Assembly: GCA_002839155.1 (NCBI GenBank)
Contig: PGXM01000004.1
Coordinates: forward strand, 62,001 to 126,000
From: Tenericutes bacterium HGW-Tenericutes-1
GTDB lineage: Bacteria > Bacillota_I > Bacilli_A > Izemoplasmatales > Hujiaoplasmataceae
Reading direction: 5' to 3'
DNA: 64,000 nucleotides
This document shows positions 19,121-28,680 of this stretch, piece after piece. The notes under the pieces are model-generated. The model was not told where the DNA came from, searched no databases, and saw nothing but the letters and a program-made list of their open reading frames with translations. Numbering within the stretch: the stretch's first letter is position 1; every line of letters begins with the position of its first letter. The position numbers and the translations under genes were made by a program.

Positions 19121-20656
19121 ATGAATTACGTTATTGAGATGCTCAATATATGCAAGTCGTTTGGAACATTAAAAGCAAATGATGATATTACTTTCCAATT
19201 ACAAAAAGGGGAAGTACACGCCCTTGTAGGCGAAAACGGTGCTGGCAAAAGCACTTTAATGTCAATTCTATTTGGATTGTATCATCCCGATTCAGGAGTG
19301 ATTAAATTCCAAGGAGAAGAAGTATCAATTAAAAACCCTAATGACGCGAATCGTCTAAAAATCGGAATGGTTCATCAACATTTTAAACTTGTTGATGTTT
19401 TTACTGTTACAGAGAATATCATTTTGGGTATGGAAGAAACAAAAAACGGATTCTTAACTAAAGAAAACTCTCGTAACCGAATTATCGAGTTGCGCGAACA
19501 ATATAAATTGTTTGTTGATCCCGACGCTTATATTAAAGATATAACAGTCGGTATGCAACAACGTGTTGAAATCTTAAAAATGTTATACCGCGACGCGGAT
19601 ATCTTAATTTTTGATGAGCCAACAGCCGTCTTAACCCCTCAAGAAATTGATGAATTAATGAATACGATTAGGAACTTTAAAAATGAGGGAAAATCAATTG
19701 TTATCATCACTCATAAACTCGCAGAAGTTATGGCTGTTGCTGATCGATGCACGGTACTTCGTAAAGGTAAATGCATAGGTACAGTCAATGTCAAAGATGT
19801 GAACGTTGATATATTGGCTGAAATGATGGTTGGTAGAAAAATTAGTTTTGATATCGATAAAAAACCCGCAAGAGTAAGCACTGAGTTATTTAGAACAGAG
19901 AAATTATCATTATTTAATTCAGAGAAGAATAAATTTGATGTTCATGATGTCAGTTTTTCCGTTCGTGGTGGTGAAATCGTTGGTATTGCCGGCATTGAAG
20001 GCAATGGTCAGACTGAACTTGTTAACATTATCACTGGATTAAAGAATTTAACGAGTGGAAATATCTATTTCAAAGATGAAGATATTACGAAGAAATCGAT
20101 TCGTAACAAATTGGAATTAGGCATAGGTCATATTCCTGAGGATAGACACAAACATGGATTAGTCCTTGATTTTAATCTCAGTGATAATTTGATTTTGCAA
20201 TCCTATTATCTCCCTGAATTTCAAAAACATGGATTTTTAAAGAAAAACGAGATTTTTGAACACGCCAATGATCTCATCAAACGTTTTGACATTCGCAGTG
20301 GAGCTGGAGCTGTCTCTCGCGCTAGATCAATGTCGGGTGGTAACCAACAAAAAGCCATAATTGCTCGCGAAATATCTAGAAATCCAGAATTACTCATCGC
20401 CGTACAACCTACTCGTGGACTAGATATTGGTGCAATTGAATATATTCACGAAAAGATTCTTGAAGAAAGAGATAATGGTAAAGGTGTTTTACTTATTTCT
20501 CTTGAACTTGATGAAATCATGAATTTATCTGATCGAATCTTAGTTATCTATGAAGGTCAATTAGTCGCAGAACTTGATCCGAAGAAAACATCTTTCCAAG
20601 AAATTGGGCTTTATATGTCTGGATCAAAAAAGGGAGTGATCAATCATGAAGTTTAA
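19121..20656 (+). CDS. Nucleoside ABC transporter ATP-binding protein (two NBDs)
   Basis: A 511-residue protein with two fused ATPase domains, of the sugar/nucleoside (RbsA/NupO) type. Domain 1 has Walker A GENGAGKST and Walker B LIFDEPTAVLTPQE. Domain 2 (from about residue 265) has a degenerate Walker A, GIEGNGQTE, but a good signature, SMSGGNQQKAIIAREI. That asymmetry is usual for this family, where one site is non-catalytic. RBS GAGGTG before ATG. It overlaps the first permease gene by 11 bases. Membrane-associated on the cytosolic side. Confidence 0.95.
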   Translation: MNYVIEMLNICKSFGTLKANDDITFQLQKGEVHALVGENGAGKSTLMSILFGLYHPDSGVIKFQGEEVSIKNPNDANRLKIGMVHQHFKLVDVFTVTENIILGMEETKNGFLTKENSRNRIIELREQYKLFVDPDAYIKDITVGMQQRVEILKMLYRDADILIFDEPTAVLTPQEIDELMNTIRNFKNEGKSIVIITHKLAEVMAVADRCTVLRKGKCIGTVNVKDVNVDILAEMMVGRKISFDIDKKPARVSTELFRTEKLSLFNSEKNKFDVHDVSFSVRGGEIVGIAGIEGNGQTELVNIITGLKNLTSGNIYFKDEDITKKSIRNKLELGIGHIPEDRHKHGLVLDFNLSDNLILQSYYLPEFQKHGFLKKNEIFEHANDLIKRFDIRSGAGAVSRARSMSGGNQQKAIIAREISRNPELLIAVQPTRGLDIGAIEYIHEKILEERDNGKGVLLISLELDEIMNLSDRILVIYEGQLVAELDPKKTSFQEIGLYMSGSKKGVINHEV

Positions 20657-21854
20657 AGAAATGATCGCAAAACTTTGGTTAGGCATTAAGAAACTTTTTG
20701 TTCCAAGCTCATATTCTGCGGCAGTTCCAAGTTTTATTGCTATTGGTTTTGGGATTCTATTTGGGATTTTCACCATGTTTATCATTTGGATGTTAGTTAT
20801 AACAGGTGTTTTTACTGTTGATAATGATCCACAATTCTTTTATGGTATTACTTTATTATTAGCGGGTGGATTCAATCAAGGAATGTACTCGATTGGATAT
20901 ACTCTATATCGTGCTGCACCCCTTATTTTAGCGGGTTTAGCTGTAGGATTCGCATTTAGAACCGGACTCTTTAATATTGGCGCACCAGGACAAATGATTG
21001 TCGGAGCGACGATTGCGGTATATGTTGGTATTAGAGTTTCTATGCCAGCACCATGGCATTGGATGTTTGCTTTATTATGCGGCATGATTGCTGGCGGGTT
21101 ATGGGGATTTATTGTGGGGGCTTTAAAAGCGCTCTTAAATGTTCATGAAGTTGTCGCCTCGATTATGATGAACTATGTTGCGATGTATTCGTCCTTTATG
21201 TTTATTAAAGGCAACAATCTTCTTGATGGCAATACGTCTCATACGCTTGGGGTTAGGGCTACTGCGATGATACCGTATGGTACTTCAGCGTTCTTTGGCG
21301 GATATGTCATGAATATTGGTATTATATTAGCAATTATTGCAGTTATCGTCATCTATATCGTTTTAAATAAAACGACTTTAGGATATCAACTTAAAGCAGT
21401 AGGCTTTAATAAAGATGCCAGTAAATATGCCGGAATGAATACAAAGCGAAATATTATGATATCCATGGCAATTTCTGGAATTCTTGCTGGTATGGGTGGA
21501 GCAATATTATTCTTGGTAAGCGGTAAGTATATCTTTGTTACAAAAGATATGATGACAGCCGAATTAATGTCAGTTGGATTTGACGGTATCTCAGTTGCTT
21601 TGCTTGGATTATCAAATCCAGTTGGAGCATTGTTTGCTGGGTTGTTCTTAGCTTATATTCGTCAAGGTGGCTACTACTTGAATTTAGCAAACTATATGGC
21701 TGAGATGGCCGATGTTATTACCGCTGTTATTATTTATTTTAGTGCATTATCAACCGCTTTATACGCCTTGGTAAAAGCAAAAAAACTAAAGTTTAAATCT
21801 AGAACTAAATCCCGTAAGAAGATTGCCGATGAAGATGCGGGAGGTGAAGTATAG
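20646..21854 (+). CDS. Nucleoside ABC transporter permease 1
   Basis: A 402-residue inner-membrane permease of the BPD_transp_2 family, with about ten spans and the conserved stretch LFNIGAPGQMIVGA, matching NupP/YufP-type nucleoside permeases. The basic C-terminal tail (about 30 residues rich in Lys and Arg) lies in the cytosol. Start ATG 20646 has GGGAGTGATC upstream inside the end of the ATPase gene. The stop codon shares a base with the GTG of the second permease, so the three genes are translationally linked. Confidence 0.93.
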   Translation: MKFKEMIAKLWLGIKKLFVPSSYSAAVPSFIAIGFGILFGIFTMFIIWMLVITGVFTVDNDPQFFYGITLLLAGGFNQGMYSIGYTLYRAAPLILAGLAVGFAFRTGLFNIGAPGQMIVGATIAVYVGIRVSMPAPWHWMFALLCGMIAGGLWGFIVGALKALLNVHEVVASIMMNYVAMYSSFMFIKGNNLLDGNTSHTLGVRATAMIPYGTSAFFGGYVMNIGIILAIIAVIVIYIVLNKTTLGYQLKAVGFNKDASKYAGMNTKRNIMISMAISGILAGMGGAILFLVSGKYIFVTKDMMTAELMSVGFDGISVALLGLSNPVGALFAGLFLAYIRQGGYYLNLANYMAEMADVITAVIIYFSALSTALYALVKAKKLKFKSRTKSRKKIADEDAGGEV

Positions 21855-22840
21855 TGACATATTCAATCTATGATTTGCTCAATTCAACGATTAGTACGAT
21901 GATACCTTTACTCATTGTCGCTGTTGGCGCAATGGTTTGTGAGCGCTCAGGGGTTACGAACATCGCTTTGGAAGGTATCATGATTATGGGCGCGTTTGTT
22001 GGGGTTTGGGTCATTCGAGCCATTGAACCTGATACGAATATGCTTGCGCTTGCTCAATCTAACTGGGACAAAACATTGTTATTGTTTGCCGGAATGTTGG
22101 TGGGCGGTTTGGTGGGTATGTTGTTTAGTTGGTTCCATGCTTATGCTTCGATATCCATGAAAGCCGACCAAACAATTTCTGCGACAGCGTTAAATTTAAT
22201 TGCACCTGCTTTAGCGTTCTATATTGCAAGAACTGTTTTAGGGGGAAGACAAATATTCTTCAAAACGGTATTTAAAATGAATACAGTTGGATTTTTAGCA
22301 GATATACCCGTTATTGGAGATATATTCTTTCAAAGGGTGAACTCTGGATTATATGTTGGTATTGTCATTTTGATAGTATCGTGGATATTCTTATATAAAA
22401 CAAAAGAAGGATTGAGACTTCGTGCGTGTGGTGAAAATCCTCACGCGGCAGATTCTTTAGGCGTCAATATTTATAAAGTTCGTTATCGTGCAGTTTTGAT
22501 TTCTGGATTTTTAGCAGGTATTGGTGGAGTCTTGTTCTCTGTATCAACAGCTAAGTCATTTGAAGGAACTGTATCCGGCTATGGATTCTTAGCAATTGCT
22601 GTACTAATATTTGGTAACTGGAAACCGTTTAGAGTCTTGTTTGCTGCTTTCTTCTTTGGATTAATGATGACTGTCGGAGCACAACATACCTCAATCCCAT
22701 TGATTCAAGATTTAAATCTTCCAGATGATTTTTATACCATGATTCCTTACTTAGCAACATTGATTGTACTAGCCCTAAGTTCTCGCTCATCTAGAGCTCC
22801 AAAAGCCGCGGGTCAGGTTTACGATCAAGGAACGAGATAA
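21854..22840 (+). CDS. Nucleoside ABC transporter permease 2
   Basis: A second, 328-residue permease that pairs with the preceding one to form the translocation path (NupQ/YufQ-type). The segment CERSGVTNIALEGIMIMGAF is the family's conserved N-terminal region, and LRACGENPHAADSLGVNIYKVRY the conserved cytosolic coupling loop. GTG start overlapping the previous TAG by one base, with GAGGTGAAG as RBS. A terminator follows at once. Together with the lipoprotein at 17914 these genes make a complete importer. Confidence 0.93.
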   Translation: MTYSIYDLLNSTISTMIPLLIVAVGAMVCERSGVTNIALEGIMIMGAFVGVWVIRAIEPDTNMLALAQSNWDKTLLLFAGMLVGGLVGMLFSWFHAYASISMKADQTISATALNLIAPALAFYIARTVLGGRQIFFKTVFKMNTVGFLADIPVIGDIFFQRVNSGLYVGIVILIVSWIFLYKTKEGLRLRACGENPHAADSLGVNIYKVRYRAVLISGFLAGIGGVLFSVSTAKSFEGTVSGYGFLAIAVLIFGNWKPFRVLFAAFFFGLMMTVGAQHTSIPLIQDLNLPDDFYTMIPYLATLIVLALSSRSSRAPKAAGQVYDQGTR

Positions 22841-22848
22841 TAAATGGA

Positions 22849-22876
22849 AAAGCGCTGAAATCAGCGCTTTTTTTTA
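22849..22876. terminator. Bidirectional terminator between the importer and the radical SAM gene
   Basis: AAAGCGCTGA (22849-22858) pairs perfectly with TCAGCGCTTT (22861-22870), a two-base loop, then a T run. It also covers the 3' end of the minus-strand gene. Confidence 0.88.
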
Positions 22877-24511
22877 ATATTCAATAATTCTCTTAGTTTC
22901 AGGATAATAGATAATTGTTAAATAATGGCCTTTAAAATGTATGGTCGTAGAGTATTTAAACAAATCATCGATTTTTATATCTGGATGTTCGTTGATTATT
23001 TGCTGGAATAGGTGGTTTTTTTCTATCTTAGAAACGATATCATCCCACCATATATGTGTTTTGATAGTGGATCGTAATAAGTACTCTTTTTTCATGACAT
23101 CTAAAATTTGATTGTTATTACGATTTGTTTGTAGAATGAATTGACTAAGACGAACAAATAAATCAGATAATTGATAACGATGAAAGTCAAATTGACGATT
23201 TATTAGAAAATGCGCGAACGAATTCATAAATTTGAATGCGGAAACTTCACGCTCTATTAATGTTCTCATTGTCAATGGCATGAAGCCTTTATTCCAAAAC
23301 GTTTCTAAAACTTCTTCCACATAATGAATTTCTAGAATATCTTCTTTTGACAGGATATTATTTGATTGCATCTCATAAGGTGGTTTTGAATCATATAGAT
23401 AACCGTATTTGTCGGCTTCTCTTCTTATTTTAGTTCCACGTAACATTTTCAAAAATCCCAGTTGTAACTCTTTCGGATAGAGTTGAAAGACTTCATCGAA
23501 AGTTTGAGAGAAACGATTTAAATCCTCTAGCGGTAATCCAGCGATTAAGTCAAGATGCAAATCGATGATTCCTCCGTCTTGGATAAGTCGAATATTTTCC
23601 ATTAATTTTTCGTTATTCTGTATGCGATTCACTGATAAATTCGTTGCTTCATGGGTTGATTGAATTCCGATTTCAAAACGAATCAGCCCTTTAGGTGCGT
23701 TTTCGTTGATATAAATGATTAATTCTCTAGGGAGTAAATCACCTGTAATCTCAAATTGAAATTGCGTATTTTCATAATGATTTTTGATGATGAAATCAAA
23801 TATTTCTAGGGCATTGCTAATTTTATAATTAAATGTTCGGTCTAAAAATTTAAATGTCTTAACGCCATTCGCCATCAAATAGAAGATATCTTTCTTTACG
23901 CGTTCGATATTAAAGAAACGAACATTATTATCAAGTGACGCTAGGCAATATGAACAATTAAATGGACATCCTCTCGACATTTCAATGTACTGAATTCTAG
24001 TACTTAATTTCGAGATGTCCTCAATCATATGATAAGGGTTTTTTAAGCTATCAAGATTATTAATTATTCTAATAGGATTTTGAATAATCTTCTCATTCTC
24101 ACGGTAGATTAGACCAGGTATTTGATTAATTGAATTGTTTTGATCGATTGAGGTGACGAGTTGATCAAAAGCAATTTCCCCTTCGCCTGAGATAATATAA
24201 TCTACTTTTGAATTAGTCATAAAGTATACCGGTTCATAACTCACTTCCGGCCCACCCATAACAATGATTGCATTTGATTTAGCTTTTATGGATTCAATCA
24301 ATTTCACAACTTTTTCTACATTCCATAAATAGACTGAAAACGCAATGATATTAGGTTGTTCTTCGAGAATCGCTTCTTCAATGATCATTAAATCATCTTT
24401 AATGGTAAACTCTAGTAATTTTGATTCCAGACTTAAATTAGCTTTAAGATATCTCAAAGCCATATTGGTATGGATGTATTTTGAATCAATTGAGACTAGC
24501 AATATATTCAT
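22874..24511 (-). CDS. B12-binding-domain radical SAM protein
   Basis: A 545-residue protein with an N-terminal cobalamin-binding-like Rossmann domain (1-~140, including IIVMGGPEVSYEP) and a radical SAM core whose 4Fe-4S cysteines are Cys182, Cys186 and Cys189 in RGCPFNCSYC. The C-terminal ~200 residues resemble the DUF4080 extension seen in this subgroup. Members are usually annotated as anaerobic oxidoreductases or methylthiotransferase-like; the substrate is unknown. It stands alone on the minus strand, with GGTGATGA before ATG. The DxHxxG cobalamin motif is not apparent, so B12 binding is doubtful. Confidence 0.87.
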   Translation of the reverse strand: MNILLVSIDSKYIHTNMALRYLKANLSLESKLLEFTIKDDLMIIEEAILEEQPNIIAFSVYLWNVEKVVKLIESIKAKSNAIIVMGGPEVSYEPVYFMTNSKVDYIISGEGEIAFDQLVTSIDQNNSINQIPGLIYRENEKIIQNPIRIINNLDSLKNPYHMIEDISKLSTRIQYIEMSRGCPFNCSYCLASLDNNVRFFNIERVKKDIFYLMANGVKTFKFLDRTFNYKISNALEIFDFIIKNHYENTQFQFEITGDLLPRELIIYINENAPKGLIRFEIGIQSTHEATNLSVNRIQNNEKLMENIRLIQDGGIIDLHLDLIAGLPLEDLNRFSQTFDEVFQLYPKELQLGFLKMLRGTKIRREADKYGYLYDSKPPYEMQSNNILSKEDILEIHYVEEVLETFWNKGFMPLTMRTLIEREVSAFKFMNSFAHFLINRQFDFHRYQLSDLFVRLSQFILQTNRNNNQILDVMKKEYLLRSTIKTHIWWDDIVSKIEKNHLFQQIINEHPDIKIDDLFKYSTTIHFKGHYLTIIYYPETKRIIEY

Positions 24512-24548
24512 TTCATCACCAATACTATTGTATCAAAAATAACCTCAA

Positions 24549-24578
24549 TAGACTATTTATTTCAAGATATGATATACT
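24549..24578 (+). promoter_or_regulatory. Candidate uvrB promoter
   Basis: TAGACT (24549-24554), 18-base spacer, TATACT (24573-24578), about 20 bases before the uvrB start. No clear LexA/DinR box was recognised around it. Confidence 0.4.
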
Positions 24579-24594
24579 ATCATAGGGTGATATT

Positions 24595-26556
24595 ATGGAC
24601 CAATTTAAGTTACAATCAAACTATTCTCCAACTGGAGACCAACCGAAAGCGATTGATTCGTTGGTTGAAAACCTGAATCAAGGTATTAAAGAACAGGTTT
24701 TGCTCGGTGCAACCGGAACCGGTAAAACCTATACAATATCAAACGTTATCAATCGCGTTAATCGTCCAACCCTTGTCCTCGCACATAATAAAACGCTCGC
24801 AGGACAACTCTATTCCGAACTTAAAACGTATTTTCCAGATAACCGAGTAGAGTATTTTATATCCTATTATGATTACTATCAACCTGAAGCTTACGTTCCT
24901 GGTCGTGATTTATTTATTGAAAAAGATGCACAAATCAATGATGAAATCGATGAAATGCGCCACGCCGCAACGTCATCGCTTTTAGAACGTCGAGATGTCA
25001 TTATTGTTGCATCGGTTTCGTGTATTTACGGTATCGGTGATCCTGAAGATTATAAAAATGGTATGTTGACGCTTAGATTAGGTGATAATTACGGACGCGA
25101 TAATCTATTAAAGAAGTTAGTTCAAATCTTATTTACTCGTAATGACATTGATTTTAACCGCGGTAGTTTTAGGGTTAAAGGCGATGTCGTAGAAGTATTA
25201 CCCACCTACGAAAAAACAAGTGCCATTCGAATTGAATTTGATTTTGATGAAATCAAAAGAATTCGTGAATTTAATATCGTAACTGGTGAAATCATTAAAG
25301 ATATGCAAATGATTACGTTATTTCCTGCATCTCACTTTTTAACGAATCGCGACAAACTTGAGGAAGCTATTTCGCGGATTAGAAGTGAGTTGATTGAACG
25401 AATTCAATATTTTAAATCAAAAGGGCAATTACTTGAAGCTGAAAGAATCGAACAACGGACAATGTACGATTTGGAATTGTTAAGTGAAATGGGGACCTGT
25501 GCAGGCGTTGAAAACTATTCAAGGCATTTGTCATTAAGAGGTGAAGGTGAAACACCTTCTGTCTTAATCGATTTCTTCCCCAAGGACTTTTTGCTAGTCG
25601 TAGATGAATCACACGTCACTTTACCACAAGTTAGAGGTATGTATAACGGTGACCGATCAAGAAAACAAACCTTGGTTGATTATGGATTTAGATTACCTTC
25701 TGCAATGGACAATCGTCCGCTTAACTTCGATGAATTTAAAAATAAAATTAATCAAGTTATATATGTTTCTGCTACACCAGGTGATTATGAACTAGCACAA
25801 ACAAATCAAGTCATTGAACAAATTATCCGTCCAACCGGGCTCATTGATCCAGTGGTTGTCGTAAAACGTAGTGAAGGTCAAATTGATGATTTGTTATCGG
25901 AAATTGAATCAACTCTTGAACGTAAGGAAAGAGTTTTAATCACTACTCTAACAATAAAAATGAGTGAAGACTTGACTGATTATTTAAAATCATTAGGATA
26001 TAAAGTTGCTTATCTACATTCGGAGATAAAGTCTTTAGAACGACTCGATATTATTAGAAAATTGCGTTTAGGAACTTATGATATCTTAGTAGGTATCAAT
26101 TTGCTTAGAGAAGGCCTAGACTTGCCAGAAGTATCTACTATTGCAATATTAGATGCAGATAAAGAGGGATTCTTAAGAAGTAATCGTTCTTTAGTTCAAA
26201 TCATTGGCCGTGCCGCAAGAAATGTAAATGGTAAGGTCATTATGTACGCGGACAAAATGACTGATTCGATGATATACGCTATCAATGAAACAAAAAGAAG
26301 AAGAGCCATTCAGGAACAATACAATATGGAGAATCATATTACGCCGCAAACCATTATCAAAGCAATTCAAGATTCCATCTCAATTAAAATTGATAAGAAA
26401 ACAGGAGATATTGACTATAAGAAGATTTCGAAAAAAGAAATTATTAAGTCCATTGATATTTTAGAAAGACAAATGCGTCAAGCTGCGAAAGATCTTGATT
26501 TTGAACGAGCAGCGGAATTAAGAGATATCGTTATCGAATTAAAAACACATCTATGA
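24595..26556 (+). CDS. uvrB: Excinuclease ABC subunit B
   Basis: Damage-verification helicase of nucleotide excision repair, 653 residues, full length. Walker A GATGTGKT is near residue 40, and the beta-hairpin region [20 protein letters not shown] follows it. [21 protein letters not shown] is the Walker B segment, helicase motif VI reads QIIGRAARN, and the C-terminal UVR domain (about 615-650, [18 protein letters not shown]) contacts UvrC. uvrA is not adjacent, unlike the uvrBA pair of many Bacillota. The 4-base ATGA overlap couples it to a VanZ-like gene. Confidence 0.98.
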   Translation: MDQFKLQSNYSPTGDQPKAIDSLVENLNQGIKEQVLLGATGTGKTYTISNVINRVNRPTLVLAHNKTLAGQLYSELKTYFPDNRVEYFISYYDYYQPEAYVPGRDLFIEKDAQINDEIDEMRHAATSSLLERRDVIIVASVSCIYGIGDPEDYKNGMLTLRLGDNYGRDNLLKKLVQILFTRNDIDFNRGSFRVKGDVVEVLPTYEKTSAIRIEFDFDEIKRIREFNIVTGEIIKDMQMITLFPASHFLTNRDKLEEAISRIRSELIERIQYFKSKGQLLEAERIEQRTMYDLELLSEMGTCAGVENYSRHLSLRGEGETPSVLIDFFPKDFLLVVDESHVTLPQVRGMYNGDRSRKQTLVDYGFRLPSAMDNRPLNFDEFKNKINQVIYVSATPGDYELAQTNQVIEQIIRPTGLIDPVVVVKRSEGQIDDLLSEIESTLERKERVLITTLTIKMSEDLTDYLKSLGYKVAYLHSEIKSLERLDIIRKLRLGTYDILVGINLLREGLDLPEVSTIAILDADKEGFLRSNRSLVQIIGRAARNVNGKVIMYADKMTDSMIYAINETKRRRAIQEQYNMENHITPQTIIKAIQDSISIKIDKKTGDIDYKKISKKEIIKSIDILERQMRQAAKDLDFERAAELRDIVIELKTHL

Positions 26557-26981
26557 GAAAGTATATCTTCTTAATTATTTCAATTCTATGGACGTTGGTC
26601 ATTCTCTCGTTTTCAACACAGAGCGGCGAGACATCAGGTTCTATTAGTTACGCTATAACGCTCTACATCCATAATTTTGTTCATTCATTTCTTCCTAACC
26701 TTGAGTTTGATACTTTACATCTCATAATAAGGAAGTGCGCACACATAGGCGAGTACGCGGTATTAGGGTTATTATATGGTATGACCAGTTATCAATTTAA
26801 GATAAATAGATATGTCATAATCATACCCGGTTTAATCATTGCTTTAATCGATGAAGGGATTCAAATAATATCAGTTGACCGTGGACCTTCTTTAATCGAT
26901 GCTCTTTTATTTGATTTTCCAGGGTATTTAATAGGGATATTTATTATCGTTATGTTTTACAAAAAAATATTTAAAATTTGA
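26553..26981 (+). CDS. VanZ-family membrane protein
   Basis: A 142-residue protein with four predicted spans, of the VanZ-like family. Supporting signs are the early [11 protein letters not shown], the central [17 protein letters not shown] (the family's conserved Lys-x-x-H-x-x-E-Y core) and [21 protein letters not shown] ending in a D-x-x-D pattern. VanZ itself lowers teicoplanin sensitivity; most homologues have no known role, so no resistance is inferred. It starts inside the uvrB stop codon region and has no RBS of its own. Confidence 0.88.
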   Translation: MRKYIFLIISILWTLVILSFSTQSGETSGSISYAITLYIHNFVHSFLPNLEFDTLHLIIRKCAHIGEYAVLGLLYGMTSYQFKINRYVIIIPGLIIALIDEGIQIISVDRGPSLIDALLFDFPGYLIGIFIIVMFYKKIFKI

Positions 26982-27009
26982 CGTCTCTAAGAGACGTCAT
27001 TTATTTTTT
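26980..27009 (+). terminator. Terminator after uvrB and the VanZ-like gene
   Basis: GACGTCTC (26980-26987) and GAGACGTC (26991-26998) form a perfect 8-bp stem with a TAA loop, then a T-rich tail. Confidence 0.85.
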
Positions 27010-27031
27010 TAAAAAATTATTAAAAAAACAC

Positions 27032-27060
27032 TTGCTTTTCTTATAAAAAATTAATATAAT
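27032..27060 (+). promoter_or_regulatory. Promoter of the small-protein/DUF2089 operon
   Basis: TTGCTT (27032-27037), 17-base spacer, TATAAT (27055-27060). It is followed by two small inverted repeats in the leader, ACTTAA/TTAAGT (27070-27093) and GTCATC/GATGAC (27142-27159), before the RBS of the 49-codon gene. Confidence 0.7.
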
Positions 27061-27175
27061 TAAGGTGCAACTTAATAAAATTAATATTTAAGTGAATAAA
27101 ATCAATAAATTCAAAAATTAAGTTGAGATTTTAAAGTAAAAGTCATCGTAATAGATGACAGAGAGGAGTCGACAC

Positions 27176-27325
27176 ATGAAAAAACTAAACTTTGGAAAAG
27201 TTGTAGCCGCTATAAGATCTCTATTCGCAAAGAAAAATTTGGAATGGAATTTAGCCCAAAGCCACAAATCGTTCGACACCAGCAATTTAGACTTAAGAAG
27301 AGATATGTCAGTCATTCAAAGATAA
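27176..27325 (+). CDS. Small basic protein of 49 residues, function unknown
   Basis: A short open frame with a strong AGGAG (27164-27168) seven bases before ATG, behind a near-consensus promoter. The product begins MKKLNFGKVVAAIRSLFAKK, a basic amphipathic helix, and continues with a polar, Ser/Asp/Arg-rich tail ending MSVIQR. It has no membrane span and no recognised family. It is the first gene before three SHOCT-like/DUF2089 genes. It could be a membrane-surface peptide, a regulator or a leader. Existence is supported by the RBS and promoter rather than by homology. Confidence 0.6.
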   Translation: MKKLNFGKVVAAIRSLFAKKNLEWNLAQSHKSFDTSNLDLRRDMSVIQR

Positions 27326-27413
27326 ATCAAATATTTTAGAAAGACTGATTACCTGTTTTTTTGGTTACCGAGGATGAATTACATCAAAATATCAAATATA
27401 TGGAGACTATCAT

Positions 27414-27761
27414 ATGAATAATCAGACATTGCTAAAATTATCAACGGGTGAATTAACAAAAGCGCAAGCTTATAAAGCGTTATATTCTCAGCCCAAAATT
27501 CAACGTAGTAGAAAGGCCCACTTCGTAAAAATCAGAATTGTCATTCCTGAAGAACGAGGGGTCACGCGATTTCTAGCGTTTCTGTTTTTATTCCCAATTC
27601 CTTTGTTTTTTGCAAAAATATTGCTTAGGAAAATGAATAATACCGAAACTATGGAAATACCGATTTCAAAAGAAGATTTATTAAGAATGATCAGTGTTAA
27701 AGGTATTAAACTTGATGTAAACATACAATCAGGCGAAAAAATATATATAAAGACACTCTAG
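27414..27761 (+). CDS. Small membrane protein with N-terminal SHOCT-like motif
   Basis: A 115-residue protein of no named family that I can identify. Residues 5-25 (LLKLSTGELTKAQAYKALYS) have the short-helix pattern L-x-x-G-x-(I/L)-(T/S)-x-x-x-A-x-x-L also found in the next two genes. A hydrophobic segment lies at about 52-69 (FLAFLFLFPIPLFFAKIL) and a polar C-terminal domain follows. The start has TGGAG upstream. It sits 88 bases after the 49-codon gene and 11 before the DUF2089 gene, in one operon. A role in envelope sensing is only a guess. Confidence 0.65.
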   Translation: MNNQTLLKLSTGELTKAQAYKALYSQPKIQRSRKAHFVKIRIVIPEERGVTRFLAFLFLFPIPLFFAKILLRKMNNTETMEIPISKEDLLRMISVKGIKLDVNIQSGEKIYIKTL

Positions 27762-27772
27762 GAGGAACAAAA

Positions 27773-28267
27773 ATGAATAAAAAATTTTCATTTAACGAAG
27801 GATTTCCATTTGGAAAAGAATTTTCAAAAGAATTTAGAAAAACATCAGCTAAATACCCTGTATTATCAACCTGTCCCGTATGCCATCACGAATTAACCGT
27901 TGTCAAATTACAATGTGAAAGCTGTAATACGTCCTTGGATGGACAGTTTACCCTTTCAAAATTCAATTACTTAGATACTGAAAAACTCTATTTTATCGAA
28001 GTGTTTGTAAAAAATAGAGGAAATATCAAAGCGATTGAAAAGGAAATGAACCTCAGTTATCCAACCATCAAGAAAATGCTAGATGACGTTATCATCGGAT
28101 TAGGATACACCCTGGAAGGAACGGATGAAGTTGTTCAACCAACGCAAATCCAGCAAGAAAAACAAGCTACAGAAAAATCAAAAGTATCAAGAGCTGAAGT
28201 ATTAGATCAATTAGAAAAAGGTGCCATTAGCGTTGCGGATGCAGTTGCTAAACTAGGCAAACTATAA
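27773..28267 (+). CDS. DUF2089 zinc-ribbon protein with SHOCT-like C terminus
   Basis: A 164-residue predicted DNA- or protein-binding regulator. Residues ~30-55 form a zinc ribbon, CPVCHHELTVVKLQCESC, giving two CxxC pairs. A helical segment follows (about 65-115, including NRGNIKAIEKEMNLSYPTIKKML) that reads like a helix-turn-helix. The C terminus (RAEVLDQLEKGAISVADAVA) is the short two-helix motif shared with both neighbours. This arrangement matches DUF2089 family proteins. AGGAGG precedes ATG. The target is unknown; operon position suggests control of the adjacent genes. Confidence 0.85.
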   Translation: MNKKFSFNEGFPFGKEFSKEFRKTSAKYPVLSTCPVCHHELTVVKLQCESCNTSLDGQFTLSKFNYLDTEKLYFIEVFVKNRGNIKAIEKEMNLSYPTIKKMLDDVIIGLGYTLEGTDEVVQPTQIQQEKQATEKSKVSRAEVLDQLEKGAISVADAVAKLGKL

Positions 28268-28280
28268 AGGAGAAGTTATC

Positions 28281-28664
28281 ATGGCTAAAAACGAATTAAG
28301 AGAAGAAAGAATGAAAATATTAGATTTATTATCCAAAGGTATCATTACACCTGAAGATGCTGAAAAATTGCTTTCAGCAATGGGAGATACACAAGAACCT
28401 CAAATTTTTGATGCTCCAACAAAAAAAACACCATTTAGAATGTTAAAGATTTTAGTCGATTCAGCCGATGGTGATTTAGTCAAAATTGAAATTCCAATCG
28501 AATTTGCTAAATTATTAAAATCAAGTAAGTTCAATATTGATAAACTTGATGACATGGACATCGACATGGACGCACTCATCAGTATGATCAATTCCGGTGC
28601 TATCGGCGAACTTGTTAACATTACATCCGCTGACGGCGATAAAATCAAAATAGTAGTAGAGTAA
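28281..28664 (+). CDS. SHOCT-like domain protein (YvlB/LiaX N-terminal type)
   Basis: A 127-residue cytosolic protein. The N terminus (residues 7-33, MKILDLLSKGIITPEDAEKL) is the SHOCT-like helical pair found at the start of YvlB/LiaX-type envelope-stress proteins. The rest (from about 50) alternates strands with acidic turns (VDSADGDLVKIEIPIEF, then SADGDKIKIVVE) and lacks a DUF4097 beta-helix. AAAGGAG precedes ATG, 13 bases after the DUF2089 gene. A link to envelope stress is inference from the domain family only. Confidence 0.75.
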   Translation: MAKNELREERMKILDLLSKGIITPEDAEKLLSAMGDTQEPQIFDAPTKKTPFRMLKILVDSADGDLVKIEIPIEFAKLLKSSKFNIDKLDDMDIDMDALISMINSGAIGELVNITSADGDKIKIVVE

Positions 28665-28680
28665 GCTTCGGTACGACCTC

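Noticed and set aside
19887-20656. Second ATPase domain of the importer as a decayed domain
   Set aside because: Its degenerate Walker A is normal for this two-NBD nucleoside/sugar transporter family.
26553-26981. Glycopeptide resistance from the VanZ-like gene
   Set aside because: No vanHAX genes are present and most VanZ-like proteins are not resistance factors.
27373-27420. 15-codon frame ending just inside the start of the gene at 27414
   Set aside because: Could be a leader peptide, but the RBS is poor and the composition gives no attenuation signal such as repeated identical codons.
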